A DNA stretch of 64,000 bases, from positions 1-64,000 of the forward strand of contig CATXTO010000003.1 in assembly GCA_958402445.1 (NCBI GenBank), written 5' to 3'. How positions within the stretch are numbered: position 1 is the first letter of the stretch; each line of letters opens with the position of its first letter. Under the pieces are notes generated by a model, which searched no databases, was not told the DNA's origin, and worked only from the letters and a program-made list of their open reading frames with translations. The translations under genes and the position numbers were made by a program. Source of the stretch: an uncultured Eubacteriales bacterium (GTDB lineage: Bacteria; Bacillota; Clostridia; Oscillospirales; Oscillospiraceae). Of this stretch, positions 17,514-25,654 are shown piece by piece.

Positions 17514-18686
17514 ATGGCGCTGGTGGGCATTATTTGCGAATACAATCCCCTGCACCTGGGGCACTGGCGGCAGATGGAAGCAGCCCGCGGACGCTTGGGC
17601 CCGGAGACGGCGGTGGTCTGCCTCATGAGTGGCAATTACGTGCAGCGGGGAGAGCCGGCGATCTTCTCTAAGGAGGTGCGGGCCAGGGCGGCCGTAAGCT
17701 GCGGGGCGGACCTGGTGCTGGAGCTACCTGTGACCGTGGCGCTTTCCTCCGCGGAGGGCTTCGCGGACGGCGGGGTGGAGCTGCTCACCCGCTTGGGGGC
17801 GGATTGGCTGTGCTTCGGCGCGGAGTCCGGGCGGGAGGAGTTGCTTTGGGAGACGGCCCGGCGGCTGCTGGACCCGGCGTTTAGCGGGGCACTCCGGGAC
17901 CAGCTTCAAACCGGCCGTTGCTTCCCGGCCGCCCGGCAGCGGGCTCTGGAGTCCCTGGGAGGGGATGGCTCGGCGCTGACTCGGCCCAACGATATTTTAG
18001 GGGTGGAGTACTGCAAGGCGATTTTGCGGCAGGGCAGCCCCCTGCGCCCTCTGGTGCTAAGCCGCCCGGGGGACTACCACAGCCTCAGCCCAAATCTGGA
18101 AAACCCCTCGGCCACAGCCTTGCGGCGGCTGCTTCAGGCCGGGGGAGACTGGCGTCCCTATGTGCCGGCACCGGCAGCCGACCTGTTCGCCCAGGCGGAG
18201 CTTCACACCATGCAGGCCGGGGAGCGAGCGGTGCTGGCCCGACTGCGGGCCTTGCAGGAGGAGGATTTTGCGCGGCTTCCCGGCGGCAGCGAGGGCCTGT
18301 GGCGGCGGGTGCGCCAGGCGTGCAGGACTCAAGCGGGCTATGAGGGCATTCTCCAGGCTGTCAAAACCAAGCGGTATACCCGGACACGCCTGACCCGGCT
18401 GCTGCTGTGCGCTTATCTGGGCCTGAGCGCGTGGGATCTTCAGAGGGCTGCCCCCTATGTGCGGGCCCTGGCTTTCAATCGCCGGGGGGCAGGCCTTCTG
18501 CGCCGGATCCGGCAGGCCGGCCGCCTGCCGGTGATGCATGGGGGAGAGAAGCCGGAAGACCTTGCGTACTATGCCCTGGAGTGCCGCTGCCGGGACCTGT
18601 ACGGTCTGTTCGCCCAGAGCGGGCCGGAACCGGCGGGTCTAGAGGAGAAAAGCCGGGTGTATTTCCACCGAGAGGGGGAAAATTAA
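17514..18686 (+). CDS. tmcAL: tRNA(Met) cytidine acetate ligase TmcAL
   Basis: A 390-residue member of the YlbM/TmcAL family, which uses acetate and ATP to acetylate the wobble cytidine of elongator tRNA-Met. The N-terminal nucleotidyltransferase fold has GIICEYNPLHLGHWRQM (HxGH ATP motif at residues 14-17), followed by VVCLMSGNYVQRGEPAIFSK and the RP-type contacts in LTRPNDILGVEYCKA (~158). The C-terminal half is the helical tRNA-binding part. I start at ATG 17514, where AGAGGAGCC precedes and the family's MxxVGIIxEYNP begins; two upstream in-frame ATGs (17466, 17496) would add an unlikely leader. Divergent from ackA, which is notable since acetate is the substrate of this enzyme. Confidence 0.95.
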   Translation: MALVGIICEYNPLHLGHWRQMEAARGRLGPETAVVCLMSGNYVQRGEPAIFSKEVRARAAVSCGADLVLELPVTVALSSAEGFADGGVELLTRLGADWLCFGAESGREELLWETARRLLDPAFSGALRDQLQTGRCFPAARQRALESLGGDGSALTRPNDILGVEYCKAILRQGSPLRPLVLSRPGDYHSLSPNLENPSATALRRLLQAGGDWRPYVPAPAADLFAQAELHTMQAGERAVLARLRALQEEDFARLPGGSEGLWRRVRQACRTQAGYEGILQAVKTKRYTRTRLTRLLLCAYLGLSAWDLQRAAPYVRALAFNRRGAGLLRRIRQAGRLPVMHGGEKPEDLAYYALECRCRDLYGLFAQSGPEPAGLEEKSRVYFHREGEN

Positions 18687-18698
18687 TCGAAAAAGTTC

Positions 18699-18727
18699 TT
18701 GCATTCTGAAAAAAGGTGTGCTATGAT
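18699..18727 (+). promoter_or_regulatory. Sigma-A promoter of rpmE
   Basis: TTGCAT, 17 bases, TATGAT; transcription would begin about 60 bases before the rpmE start. Confidence 0.8.
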
Positions 18728-18793
18728 AATCGGGCGATTGAGTCATGACGGGTTTTTACGCCCTTTTACGACGAGCAGAAAGAGGTGAACGAC

Positions 18794-18994
18794 ATGAAGG
18801 AAGGGATCCATCCCAAGTACGAACAGACCACGATCCGCTGTGCCTGTGGCAACGTCTTCACGACCGGTTCCACGAAGAAGGACATTAAGGTTGAAATCTG
18901 CTCGAAGTGCCATCCTTTCTACACTGGCAAGCAGAAGCTGGTGGACACCGGTGGCCGTGTTGATCGTTTCAACAAGAGATTCGGCCTGAAGTGA
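18794..18994 (+). CDS. rpmE: 50S ribosomal protein L31, zinc-binding form
   Basis: A 66-residue L31. The Cys pairs in RCACG (CxC) and CSKCHPFYTGKQ (CxxC) mark the zinc-binding C+ form, and GGRVDRFNKRFG is the conserved C-terminus. ATG 18794 follows AGAGGTGAAC; the GTG at 18785 lies inside that ribosome binding site and is not the start. It is a single-gene unit with its own promoter and terminator. In Firmicutes the C+ form serves under zinc sufficiency; no zinc-free paralogue is in the window. Confidence 0.97.
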   Translation: MKEGIHPKYEQTTIRCACGNVFTTGSTKKDIKVEICSKCHPFYTGKQKLVDTGGRVDRFNKRFGLK

Positions 18995-19002
18995 TTCGGC
19001 TA

Positions 19003-19037
19003 GGTCCGCACCGCGAAAGTGGTGCGGACTTTTTTCA
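19003..19037 (+). terminator. rpmE terminator
   Basis: GGTCCGCACC pairs with GGTGCGGACT around a short GCGAAAGT loop and is followed by TTTTTTC. Confidence 0.9.
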
Positions 19038-19074
19038 TTTTGTCCCGCATGATGGGGGAAATGAGGATGATTTC

Positions 19075-19521
19075 ATGAAATTGGAGAAAATAACACAGGA
19101 AAACTGGAAGGATGCCATTTTTCTCACCACCGACCCGGAGCGTGTAGGCCGGCTGGACGAGAAATGGGTTGCCGGAAACGCATTTTCTATGCTGCAGGCG
19201 GTCTATGACCCCGATTGGGACTGCCGCCTGCTGGTCGAGGCGGGCAAGCCCGTGGGATTTGTATTCTACGGCTGGTGGCGGGAGCGGCAGAAATACCTTT
19301 TGTGCCGGCTGATGATCGACGTGGATTACCAGGGCCGGGGCTATGGAAAGAAGGCACTGCCCTTGGCGGTGGAGCAGATGCGCGCGCAGTTCGGCTGCCA
19401 GGACATCTATCTGAGTGTGGACGAGGAAAACCGAACGGCCAGGCATTTATACGAAGCCTTTGGCTTTGTCCCCACGGAGGAAATGGATGAGAAGGAGCGG
19501 ATCTACGTCCTGCGGGGATAG
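19075..19521 (+). CDS. GNAT acetyltransferase, diamine/PaiA-like
   Basis: A 148-residue GNAT enzyme. GFVFYGWW (~62) is beta-4, LCRLMIDVDYQGRGYGKKAL (~78-98) holds the acetyl-CoA pyrophosphate loop QGRGYGK, and IYLSVDEENRTARHLYEAFG (~115-135) is the classical beta-5/alpha-4 with the Asn and Tyr used for catalysis in many family members. The overall pattern (DVDYQGRGYG, SVDEENRTARHLYE) resembles spermidine/diamine acetyltransferases (BltD/PaiA), so a polyamine substrate is plausible but not shown. ATG 19075 follows GAGGATG; a longer in-frame opening overlaps the rpmE terminator. It is probably co-transcribed with hflX 46 bp later. Confidence 0.9.
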   Translation: MKLEKITQENWKDAIFLTTDPERVGRLDEKWVAGNAFSMLQAVYDPDWDCRLLVEAGKPVGFVFYGWWRERQKYLLCRLMIDVDYQGRGYGKKALPLAVEQMRAQFGCQDIYLSVDEENRTARHLYEAFGFVPTEEMDEKERIYVLRG

Positions 19522-19566
19522 AGCCCATGTGGAAAGGCAGATAGCATTTCAAATCAGGAGGATTTT

Positions 19567-20835
19567 ATGGAACAAAATTTTCAATTGCAGCAGCAGGAGC
19601 GGGCGGTTCTGGTGGGTCTGAACGCGGACTGCTTCTCGCCGGAGGAGACGGCCACGGAGGCGTCGCTGGAGGAGCTGGAGGCCCTTTTGGAGACCGCAGG
19701 CGGCTTCTGTACGGCTAAAATTCTGCAAAACCGCCATACGCCGGACCCCAAGACCTTCATTGGCCAGGGGAAGGCGGAGGAGGTGCGCATGCTGGCGGAG
19801 GCCACGGAATCCACCATGGTGATCTTTGACAACGACCTGTCTCCGTCCCAGCTCCGGGTGCTGGAGGATCTGACGGGCATGACGGTTCTGGACCGCAGCG
19901 CTCTGATTCTGGACATCTTCGCCCAGAGGGCCCACACCCGGGAGGGCCGGCTCCAGGTGGAGCTGGCCCAGTACAAATACCTGCTGCCCAGGCTCTCCGG
20001 CATGGGAACGGCCCTGTCCCGGCTGGGCGGCGGCATCGGCACAAGGGGCCCCGGCGAGACCAAGCTGGAGACGGATCGGCGGCACATCCGCAGCCGCATT
20101 GCCCGGCTGGAAGAGGAGCTGCGGCAGGTCCGGCAGGTCCGGGCGGTGCAGCGAGAGCGGCGCATCAAAAACGCGGTGCCCGTGGTGGCCCTGGTGGGCT
20201 ACACCAACGCGGGAAAATCCACCCTGCTGAACCGGCTCACCGGCGCGGGCATTCCGGCCAACAACCGGCTGTTTGACACTCTGGATACCACCTCCCGGCA
20301 GCTGACGGTTTCCGACACCATGCAGGTCATCCTGTCCGACACGGTGGGCTTTATCGCCAAGCTGCCCCACCATCTGATTGAGGCCTTTCGGGCGACCCTG
20401 GAGGAGCTGGAATACGCGGATTTGCTTCTGCACGTCATCGACAGCAGCGACCCGGACCGGCAGGCCCACATGGAGGTGGTGGAGCGTTTGACGGCGGAGC
20501 TGGCGCGGCCCGGCACCCCTGTGCTGCAGTGCTTTAACAAATCGGATCTGGTAAGGCCTGAGGACATTCCGGTTGGGCGCAATCAGGCAGCGATCTCGGC
20601 CACTACGGGCCAGGGGCTTCCGGAGCTCCTGGCGCTAATTCAGGAGAATTTGGAGCAAAAGCTGCGGCACCTGCGCCTGCTGCTGCCCTATTCCATGGGC
20701 GGGCAGCTGGAGGCCCTGCACCAAAGGGCCAAGGTGCTGTCTGTGGAGTATGAGACGGAGGGCATCCTGGTGGAGGCTGTCTGCGATTCGGTTCTATCCG
20801 GGAAGCTGCAGGAGTATGTGGTAAAGGAGTCCTGA
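19567..20835 (+). CDS. hflX: GTPase HflX, ribosome-rescue/splitting factor
   Basis: A 422-residue HflX. The N-terminal domain contains TPDPKTFIGQGKAEEVRMLA (~60), GGGIGTRGPGETKLETDRR near 155 is the family-specific glycine-rich linker, and IRSRIARLEEELRQVRQVR a coiled coil. The G domain has GYTNAGKSTLLN (G1, ~218), DTLDTTSRQ (G2), DTVGFIAKLPHHLIEAF (G3) and FNKSDLV (G4, ~320). In the family the protein binds the 50S subunit and splits stalled ribosomes, notably after heat. The start follows CAGGAGG. yigZ-type gene starts 3 bp after its stop, implying one transcript. Confidence 0.97.
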   Translation: MEQNFQLQQQERAVLVGLNADCFSPEETATEASLEELEALLETAGGFCTAKILQNRHTPDPKTFIGQGKAEEVRMLAEATESTMVIFDNDLSPSQLRVLEDLTGMTVLDRSALILDIFAQRAHTREGRLQVELAQYKYLLPRLSGMGTALSRLGGGIGTRGPGETKLETDRRHIRSRIARLEEELRQVRQVRAVQRERRIKNAVPVVALVGYTNAGKSTLLNRLTGAGIPANNRLFDTLDTTSRQLTVSDTMQVILSDTVGFIAKLPHHLIEAFRATLEELEYADLLLHVIDSSDPDRQAHMEVVERLTAELARPGTPVLQCFNKSDLVRPEDIPVGRNQAAISATTGQGLPELLALIQENLEQKLRHLRLLLPYSMGGQLEALHQRAKVLSVEYETEGILVEAVCDSVLSGKLQEYVVKES

Positions 20836-20837
20836 CG

Positions 20838-21461
20838 ATGGAGGAATACCTGGTACCCACCGCCTTCGGGCAGGCTGAGTTTGTGGAGAAAAAATCCCGG
20901 TTTATCGGTCACCTCTGGCCGGTGGAGACGGAGGCGGAGGCGCTGGAGCGGATTGCGCAAATGCGCAAGCTCCACGCAGACGCCACCCACAACGTCTGGG
21001 CCTACCGCATCCACGACGGACCCGTACGCTTCTCCGACGACGGGGAGCCCGGGGGCACGGCGGGCATGCCCACCCTGCTGGTGCTGCAAAAAGAGGAGCT
21101 CTGGGACGCGGTATGTGTGGTGACCCGGTATTTCGGCGGGATTCTGCTGGGGGCCGGGGGACTGGTGCGGGCCTATACCAAGGGGGCCAAAATCGCCGTA
21201 GACGTGGCGGGCAAGTCCTGCCGCCGGGTGTGGTCCGTGCTATACGTCCCCTGCCCCTACAGTTGGTACGAACGGGTGCGGCTGGAGGTTCGGCGCTGGG
21301 ACGGCGTGCTTCGCCAGGAGACGTTCGGGGCGGAGGTGGAGCTGGAAGTTTTGCTCCCCCAGGCCCAGGCGGAGCCCTTTCTGGCCCGGCTTTTGGACTG
21401 GTCCGCCGGACGTTTGGAGGGCCTGATCACAGGCAGCGAGTACCGGGCGTTCCCCGTGTAG
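20838..21461 (+). CDS. YigZ/IMPACT family protein
   Basis: A 207-residue YigZ-family protein. KKSRFIGHLWPVETEAEAL (~18) and the block HADATHNVWAYRI, then RFSDDGEPGGTAGMPTL (~62-80), are the family signature; CVVTRYFGGILLGAGGLVRA (~96-115) is the second conserved block. The C-terminal half is the ferredoxin-like domain. The eukaryotic relative IMPACT regulates translation via GCN1; the bacterial role is unknown. It sits directly behind hflX, fitting a translation-related role. An in-frame ATG start at 20838 overlaps nothing and is preceded by GGAGTCCTGACG. Confidence 0.94.
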   Translation: MEEYLVPTAFGQAEFVEKKSRFIGHLWPVETEAEALERIAQMRKLHADATHNVWAYRIHDGPVRFSDDGEPGGTAGMPTLLVLQKEELWDAVCVVTRYFGGILLGAGGLVRAYTKGAKIAVDVAGKSCRRVWSVLYVPCPYSWYERVRLEVRRWDGVLRQETFGAEVELEVLLPQAQAEPFLARLLDWSAGRLEGLITGSEYRAFPV

Positions 21462-21486
21462 CAGGGGTAAAAAGAAGGAGGGAACT

Positions 21487-21819
21487 ATGAAAAAGGTGAG
21501 AATTACCGTGCTGAAAACCACCCTGGACCGGGAGCTGGCCCAGACCTATGGGGTGCAGGGCCTGACGTCGTGTCCGATGCTGCGTCCCGGCCAGGTTTTT
21601 TACGCCGATTACGCCAAGCCCGAGGGCCTATGCGACGAGGCGTGGAAGGCAATCTATCAGTACGTGTTCGCGCTGGCGCATGGAGCCGAAAGAGAATTAT
21701 TTTATTATGGAGATTGGATTCGGACGCCGGGCGTGGCGATTTGCAGCTGCAACGACGGCCTGCGGCCGGTGATCTTCAAGCTGGAAGCCACGGAGGAAGA
21801 GGCCCAGCCTGCATGCTGA
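21487..21819 (+). CDS. TIGR04076 family protein
   Basis: A 110-residue protein matching the TIGR04076 pattern: opening KKVRITVLKTT, then CPMLRPGQVFYADYAKPEGLCDEAWKAI in the middle with the conserved Cys residues (written here in overlapping parts: CPMLRPGQVF and GLCDEAWKAI), and a C-terminal GDWIRTPGVAICSCNDGLRP. Four conserved cysteines suggest metal binding or redox chemistry. Function unknown. AAGAAGGAGGGAACT precedes the ATG. Confidence 0.85.
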   Translation: MKKVRITVLKTTLDRELAQTYGVQGLTSCPMLRPGQVFYADYAKPEGLCDEAWKAIYQYVFALAHGAERELFYYGDWIRTPGVAICSCNDGLRPVIFKLEATEEEAQPAC

Positions 21820-21899
21820 CTACATAGCGGAAAGAGAGAGGCCGGGCCTCGATGGCGCGGGACCGGTCAGAGGTTGAAAACAGAAAAGGAGGCTTGTCT

Positions 21900-22913
21900 A
21901 TGTCCATTCGGGAGCAATTGGAACTTGAGGAGCATCGGCGGTTTTCTGAGCAAGCCCAGTATTCGGACCGTTCCCAGGGGCGGCCCGTGCCGGAGGAGCC
22001 CCGGGCCGACGACGTCCGCACCTGCTATCAGCGGGATACGGACCGAATTGTGCACAGCAAGGCGTTCCGGCGCCTGATGCACAAGACCCAGGTCTTTCTC
22101 CAGCCGGAGGGGGACCACTACCGAACCCGGATGACCCATACCCTGGAGGTGGCGCGGATTGCACGAACCATTACCCGGGCCCTGCGGCTCAATGAGGACC
22201 TGGCCGAGGCCATTGCTTTCGGCCATGACCTGGGTCACACCCCCTTCGGCCACGCCGGCGAGGTGGCGCTGTCGGAGGTTTTAGGGAAGCCCTTTCGCCA
22301 CAATGAGCAGTCCCTACGGGTGGTGGATCTTCTGGAAAAGGATGGACAGGGCCTGAACTTGTGCCATGAGGTGCGCCTGGGAATCCTGGGCCACACCGGC
22401 GAGTACGTCCCGGAGACCTGGGAGGGCAGAATTGTCCGCAAATCCGACCAGATTGCCTACATCAACCACGATATCGACGACGCCATGCGGGCGGGAATCC
22501 TCTGCGACGAGGACATCCCACGCGGCATTTCCCAGGTGCTGGGCGGGACCCATCGGGCCAGGATCAATACCCTGGTGACCAATATGGTTGCTCATACCCT
22601 GAAAACCGGGGAGTTGGATATGGATCCGCCCGTGGGCCAGGCCATGCAGGAGCTGCGGGAATTCATGTTTGACAGGGTTTACCGGAACCCGGTGGCCAAG
22701 GGGGAGGAGTCCAAGGCCCGGGCCATTTTGCAGCAGCTCTACCGGTATTACATCCGGCATCCCCAGGCCCTGCCGGTATCCTTTCAGCCGCAGCTTGACT
22801 TTGACGGGATGGAGCGCACGGTCTGCGACTACATTGCCGGCATGACGGATAAGTACGCCGTGGATAAATACTCGGAGCTGTTTATCCCGTCTGGTTGGCG
22901 CGTCCGGGGTTGA
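21900..22913 (+). CDS. dgt: Deoxyguanosinetriphosphate triphosphohydrolase-like protein (HD domain)
   Basis: A 337-residue dNTPase of the HD superfamily that cleaves dNTPs to nucleoside and triphosphate. DTDRIVHSKAFRRLMHKTQV (~42-62) and HYRTRMTHTLEVARIART (first metal His, ~75) are followed by the HD pair in AFGHDLGHTPFGHAGE (~105-120), and by the distal Asp in QIAYINHDIDDAMRAG (~190). ATG 21900 follows AAGGAGG; an in-frame ATG at 21852 lacks a ribosome site. Immediate neighbour of dnaG, a frequent order in Clostridia, linking nucleotide pool control to replication. The stop overlaps the dnaG promoter. Confidence 0.95.
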   Translation: MSIREQLELEEHRRFSEQAQYSDRSQGRPVPEEPRADDVRTCYQRDTDRIVHSKAFRRLMHKTQVFLQPEGDHYRTRMTHTLEVARIARTITRALRLNEDLAEAIAFGHDLGHTPFGHAGEVALSEVLGKPFRHNEQSLRVVDLLEKDGQGLNLCHEVRLGILGHTGEYVPETWEGRIVRKSDQIAYINHDIDDAMRAGILCDEDIPRGISQVLGGTHRARINTLVTNMVAHTLKTGELDMDPPVGQAMQELREFMFDRVYRNPVAKGEESKARAILQQLYRYYIRHPQALPVSFQPQLDFDGMERTVCDYIAGMTDKYAVDKYSELFIPSGWRVRG

Positions 22914-22938
22914 CCGCAGAAGAGGAAGAGACTATAAT
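22910..22938 (+). promoter_or_regulatory. Sigma-A promoter of the dnaG-sigA operon
   Basis: TTGACC, 17 bases, TATAAT at 22933-22938, with the -35 overlapping the dgt stop codon. It drives dnaG, sigA and probably the downstream sigma paralogue. Confidence 0.85.
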
Positions 22939-22986
22939 ACGAATGTTACGGAGCATTGCGGTAGGTTTCGGAAGGGGGGATGCGAC

Positions 22987-24732
22987 ATGCCGTTTCCGCC
23001 GTCCTTTTTAGATGAGCTTCTGGCGAGAAACCCCATTGAGGATGTGGTGGGGCAGTATGTGCCCCTGACCCGGCGGGGCAGCAATTTGTTCGGGCTGTGC
23101 CCCTTCCATGGAGAGAAGACGCCCTCCTTCTCCGTGGCTCCGGACAAAGGGATTTTTTACTGCTTCGGCTGCCACAAGGGCGGCGGAGTTGTCAACTTCA
23201 TTATGGAGATCGAGAGCCTGACCTATCCCGACGCGGTCCGGTTTCTGGCCAAGCGGGCGGGGCTCACCGTGCCGGAGGACGAGCAATACCAGAGCCGGTA
23301 CCGACAGCAGGAACGGCTTTGGGCCCTTTGCAGGGAAGCCGCCCGGTTTTTTCACAGCCAGCTCTACGGGCCGGCCGGGGCCAAGGGCCTGGAATACGCC
23401 CAGGGGAGAGGCCTCTCCCAGGGGACCCTCACCCGGTTCGGCATCGGCTTTGCCCCGGCCGCCTGGGATCATTTGCTGGTAGCCATGCAGCGCAAGGGTT
23501 ACACGGAGCAGGAGCTTCTCGACGCGGGCCTGGCGCTGAAAAACGAAAGGCGCGGCACCTTGTACGACCGGTTCCGGAACCGGCTGATGTTCCCCATCAT
23601 TGACGTTCGGGGCAACGTCATCGGGTTCGGCGGACGGGTGATGGACGACGCCACGCCCAAGTATCTCAACTCCCCGGAAACCCTGATTTTCAATAAGCGG
23701 AAAAATCTTTTTGCTTTGAACTTGGCAAAAAAGAGCAAACAGGGTAAAATCATTCTTACAGAGGGCTACATGGACGCCATTGCCCTGCACCAGGCCGGGT
23801 TCGATTGTGCGGTGGCTTCTTTGGGCACCTCCCTGACCGAGGAACACGCGGCTCTCCTGTCCCGGTATACGGATCAGTTGATTCTGATTTACGATGGAGA
23901 CGAGGCGGGCCAAAACGCCACCCGGCGGGCGCTGCCTATGCTGGAGCGCACGGGACTTCAGGTCCGCATCCTGCGAATGGAGGGGGCCAAGGACCCGGAT
24001 GAGTTTATTAAAACATACGGCCCGGACCGCTTTCGACTACTTCTGGAGCAGTCCGAAAATCGGATGGAGTATCAGCTGCAATCCCTGCGGCGGCGGTACG
24101 ATCTCGCCCGGGACGACCAGAAGGTGGAGTTTCTGAGGGCAGCCGCGGAGCTCCTAGCGGCCGTGGGCAACGCGGTGGAGCGGGAGGTTTACGGCACTCG
24201 GGTGGCGGAATCCGCCGGCATTACCTATGACGCGCTGAAGCTGGAAATGGAAAGGGCGTATAAACGGCGGCAGAACCGGGAAAAGAAGCAGCAGGCGAAA
24301 CTTGACCTGGCGCCTGTGAAAGCCCAGCAGCCTAAGAGCCGGACGATAAGGTATGACAATGTGAAATCCGCCATGGCCGAGGAAGGCCTCCTGGGCTTGG
24401 TCCTGCGGGACTCCAGCCTGCTGGACAAAACCCAGGACCTGGACCCGGCGGTCTTCTCCTGCCCGCTTCTGGGCCGGGCTTTTCAGCAACTGCGGCAGCG
24501 CCATGGCCAAGGCCTGGCGGCCGGCCTTGCCAGCTTGACGGACTTGACCCCGGAAGAGGCCTCCCATCTGGCCGGGGTGGCGCAGAAGCAGCAGGGCCCC
24601 GTCAGCGAGGAGGCCCTAGCCGATTACATGGACACCATTCGTCGCGCGTATCAATTGGCCCACGTGGAGCAGCCTACGGATTTGCTGGCGGTGCGGGCGG
24701 CAATGCGAGAGAAAAAAGGGTATCAGCCATGA
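22987..24732 (+). CDS. dnaG: DNA primase
   Basis: A 581-residue DnaG that synthesises RNA primers at the fork. The N-terminal zinc domain has CPFHGEKTPSF (~38) and FYCFGCHKGGG (~60). The RNA polymerase domain carries GFGGRVMDD (~216), then the TOPRIM Glu in LTEGYMDAIAL (~257) and the DxD of IYDGDEAGQNA (~302). A C-terminal helicase-binding domain follows. Length is normal for the family. The last four bases overlap the sigA start (ATGA), so translation is coupled, as in the classical macromolecular-synthesis operon, here without rpsU. Confidence 0.98.
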   Translation: MPFPPSFLDELLARNPIEDVVGQYVPLTRRGSNLFGLCPFHGEKTPSFSVAPDKGIFYCFGCHKGGGVVNFIMEIESLTYPDAVRFLAKRAGLTVPEDEQYQSRYRQQERLWALCREAARFFHSQLYGPAGAKGLEYAQGRGLSQGTLTRFGIGFAPAAWDHLLVAMQRKGYTEQELLDAGLALKNERRGTLYDRFRNRLMFPIIDVRGNVIGFGGRVMDDATPKYLNSPETLIFNKRKNLFALNLAKKSKQGKIILTEGYMDAIALHQAGFDCAVASLGTSLTEEHAALLSRYTDQLILIYDGDEAGQNATRRALPMLERTGLQVRILRMEGAKDPDEFIKTYGPDRFRLLLEQSENRMEYQLQSLRRRYDLARDDQKVEFLRAAAELLAAVGNAVEREVYGTRVAESAGITYDALKLEMERAYKRRQNREKKQQAKLDLAPVKAQQPKSRTIRYDNVKSAMAEEGLLGLVLRDSSLLDKTQDLDPAVFSCPLLGRAFQQLRQRHGQGLAAGLASLTDLTPEEASHLAGVAQKQQGPVSEEALADYMDTIRRAYQLAHVEQPTDLLAVRAAMREKKGYQP

Positions 24733-25610
24733 AGACAGAAATCTTGGAAGCCCCCACGGAACGGGAGCAGCCGGTCCTGAGCAGCGGAGACGACGACGTG
24801 CGTCAGTACCTCCAGGAGATTCGCCGGTATCCCCTTCTGACCCAGGAGCAGGAGCGGGAGCTGGCCGTCCAATGCGCCCGGGGGGATCAGGAGGCCATAC
24901 GGAAGCTGGTCAACAGCAACCTGCGCCTGGTGGTGTCCATCGCCCGGGAGTATGCGGGCCGGGGCGTTCCCCTGCTGGACCTGATTCAGGAGGGCAGCAT
25001 CGGCCTGCTGGCGGCGGCGAAGAAATTTGATTATACCCTGGATTATCGGTTCTCCACCTATGCCACCAAGTGGATCCGGCAGGGCATCACCCGGTGCCTG
25101 CTGAACCACAACGGCGTCATTCGGGTGCCGGTCCACACGGCAGAACGAATGCGAAAGATCAAAGCAGCCAGGGCCGCCTACCGGCAGGCCCACGGTACGG
25201 AGCCAAGCCCCCAGGCCCTGGCGGAGGCCACCGGCCTGCCTGCGGCCAAGGTAGAGCAGCTACTGCAGCTCATGCCGGAGACCTTTTCCCTGGACGCCCC
25301 GGCGGGGGAGAACCAGGAGGGGAGCGTGGGGCAGATACTGGCGGATGACGAGGCGCCGGAGCCCCAGGCGGAGCTGGTGCGGGAGCAGCTGGCGGAGATG
25401 ATGGATCAGCTGTTGGGCCAGCTCTCGGACCGGCAGCAGCAGGTACTGCGTCTGCACTTCGGCATGGACGACGGCGTGTGCCATTCCCTGGAGGAAATCG
25501 GAGGCCGATTCGGCATCTCCAAGGAGCGGGTGCGACAGGTGGAGCGGCAGGCCATCGACCTGCTGCAGCGCATGGGCGCATCCATGGGCCTGGAGGATTT
25601 TTTGGACTGA
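24729..25610 (+). CDS. sigA: Primary RNA polymerase sigma factor, short form without region 1.1
   Basis: A 293-residue sigma-70. Region 1.2 is DDDVRQYLQEIRRYPLLTQ (~22-40); region 2.2 is PLLDLIQEGSIGLL (~80); 2.3-2.4 is FDYTLDYRFSTYATKWIRQG with all melting aromatics; region 3 runs through EPSPQALAEATGLPAAKVEQ; region 4 ends with FGISKERVRQVERQAIDLL, the -35 recognition helix. Compared with typical SigA it is short because the acidic region 1.1 is absent. Its position after dnaG and the consensus-like promoters throughout the window support it being the housekeeping factor. The next gene is a paralogue that does carry a region 1.1-like segment. Confidence 0.93.
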   Translation: MKTEILEAPTEREQPVLSSGDDDVRQYLQEIRRYPLLTQEQERELAVQCARGDQEAIRKLVNSNLRLVVSIAREYAGRGVPLLDLIQEGSIGLLAAAKKFDYTLDYRFSTYATKWIRQGITRCLLNHNGVIRVPVHTAERMRKIKAARAAYRQAHGTEPSPQALAEATGLPAAKVEQLLQLMPETFSLDAPAGENQEGSVGQILADDEAPEPQAELVREQLAEMMDQLLGQLSDRQQQVLRLHFGMDDGVCHSLEEIGGRFGISKERVRQVERQAIDLLQRMGASMGLEDFLD

Positions 25611-25654
25611 GCAACAGCGCGCGCCGCCGCGACATGGGGAAAGGATGACCTAAA

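Noticed and set aside
24729..25610. Sporulation sigma factor (sigF/E/K) for the gene after dnaG
   Set aside because: Full region 2.3-2.4 and RpoD-type recognition helix plus dnaG neighbourhood show a primary sigma despite the short length.
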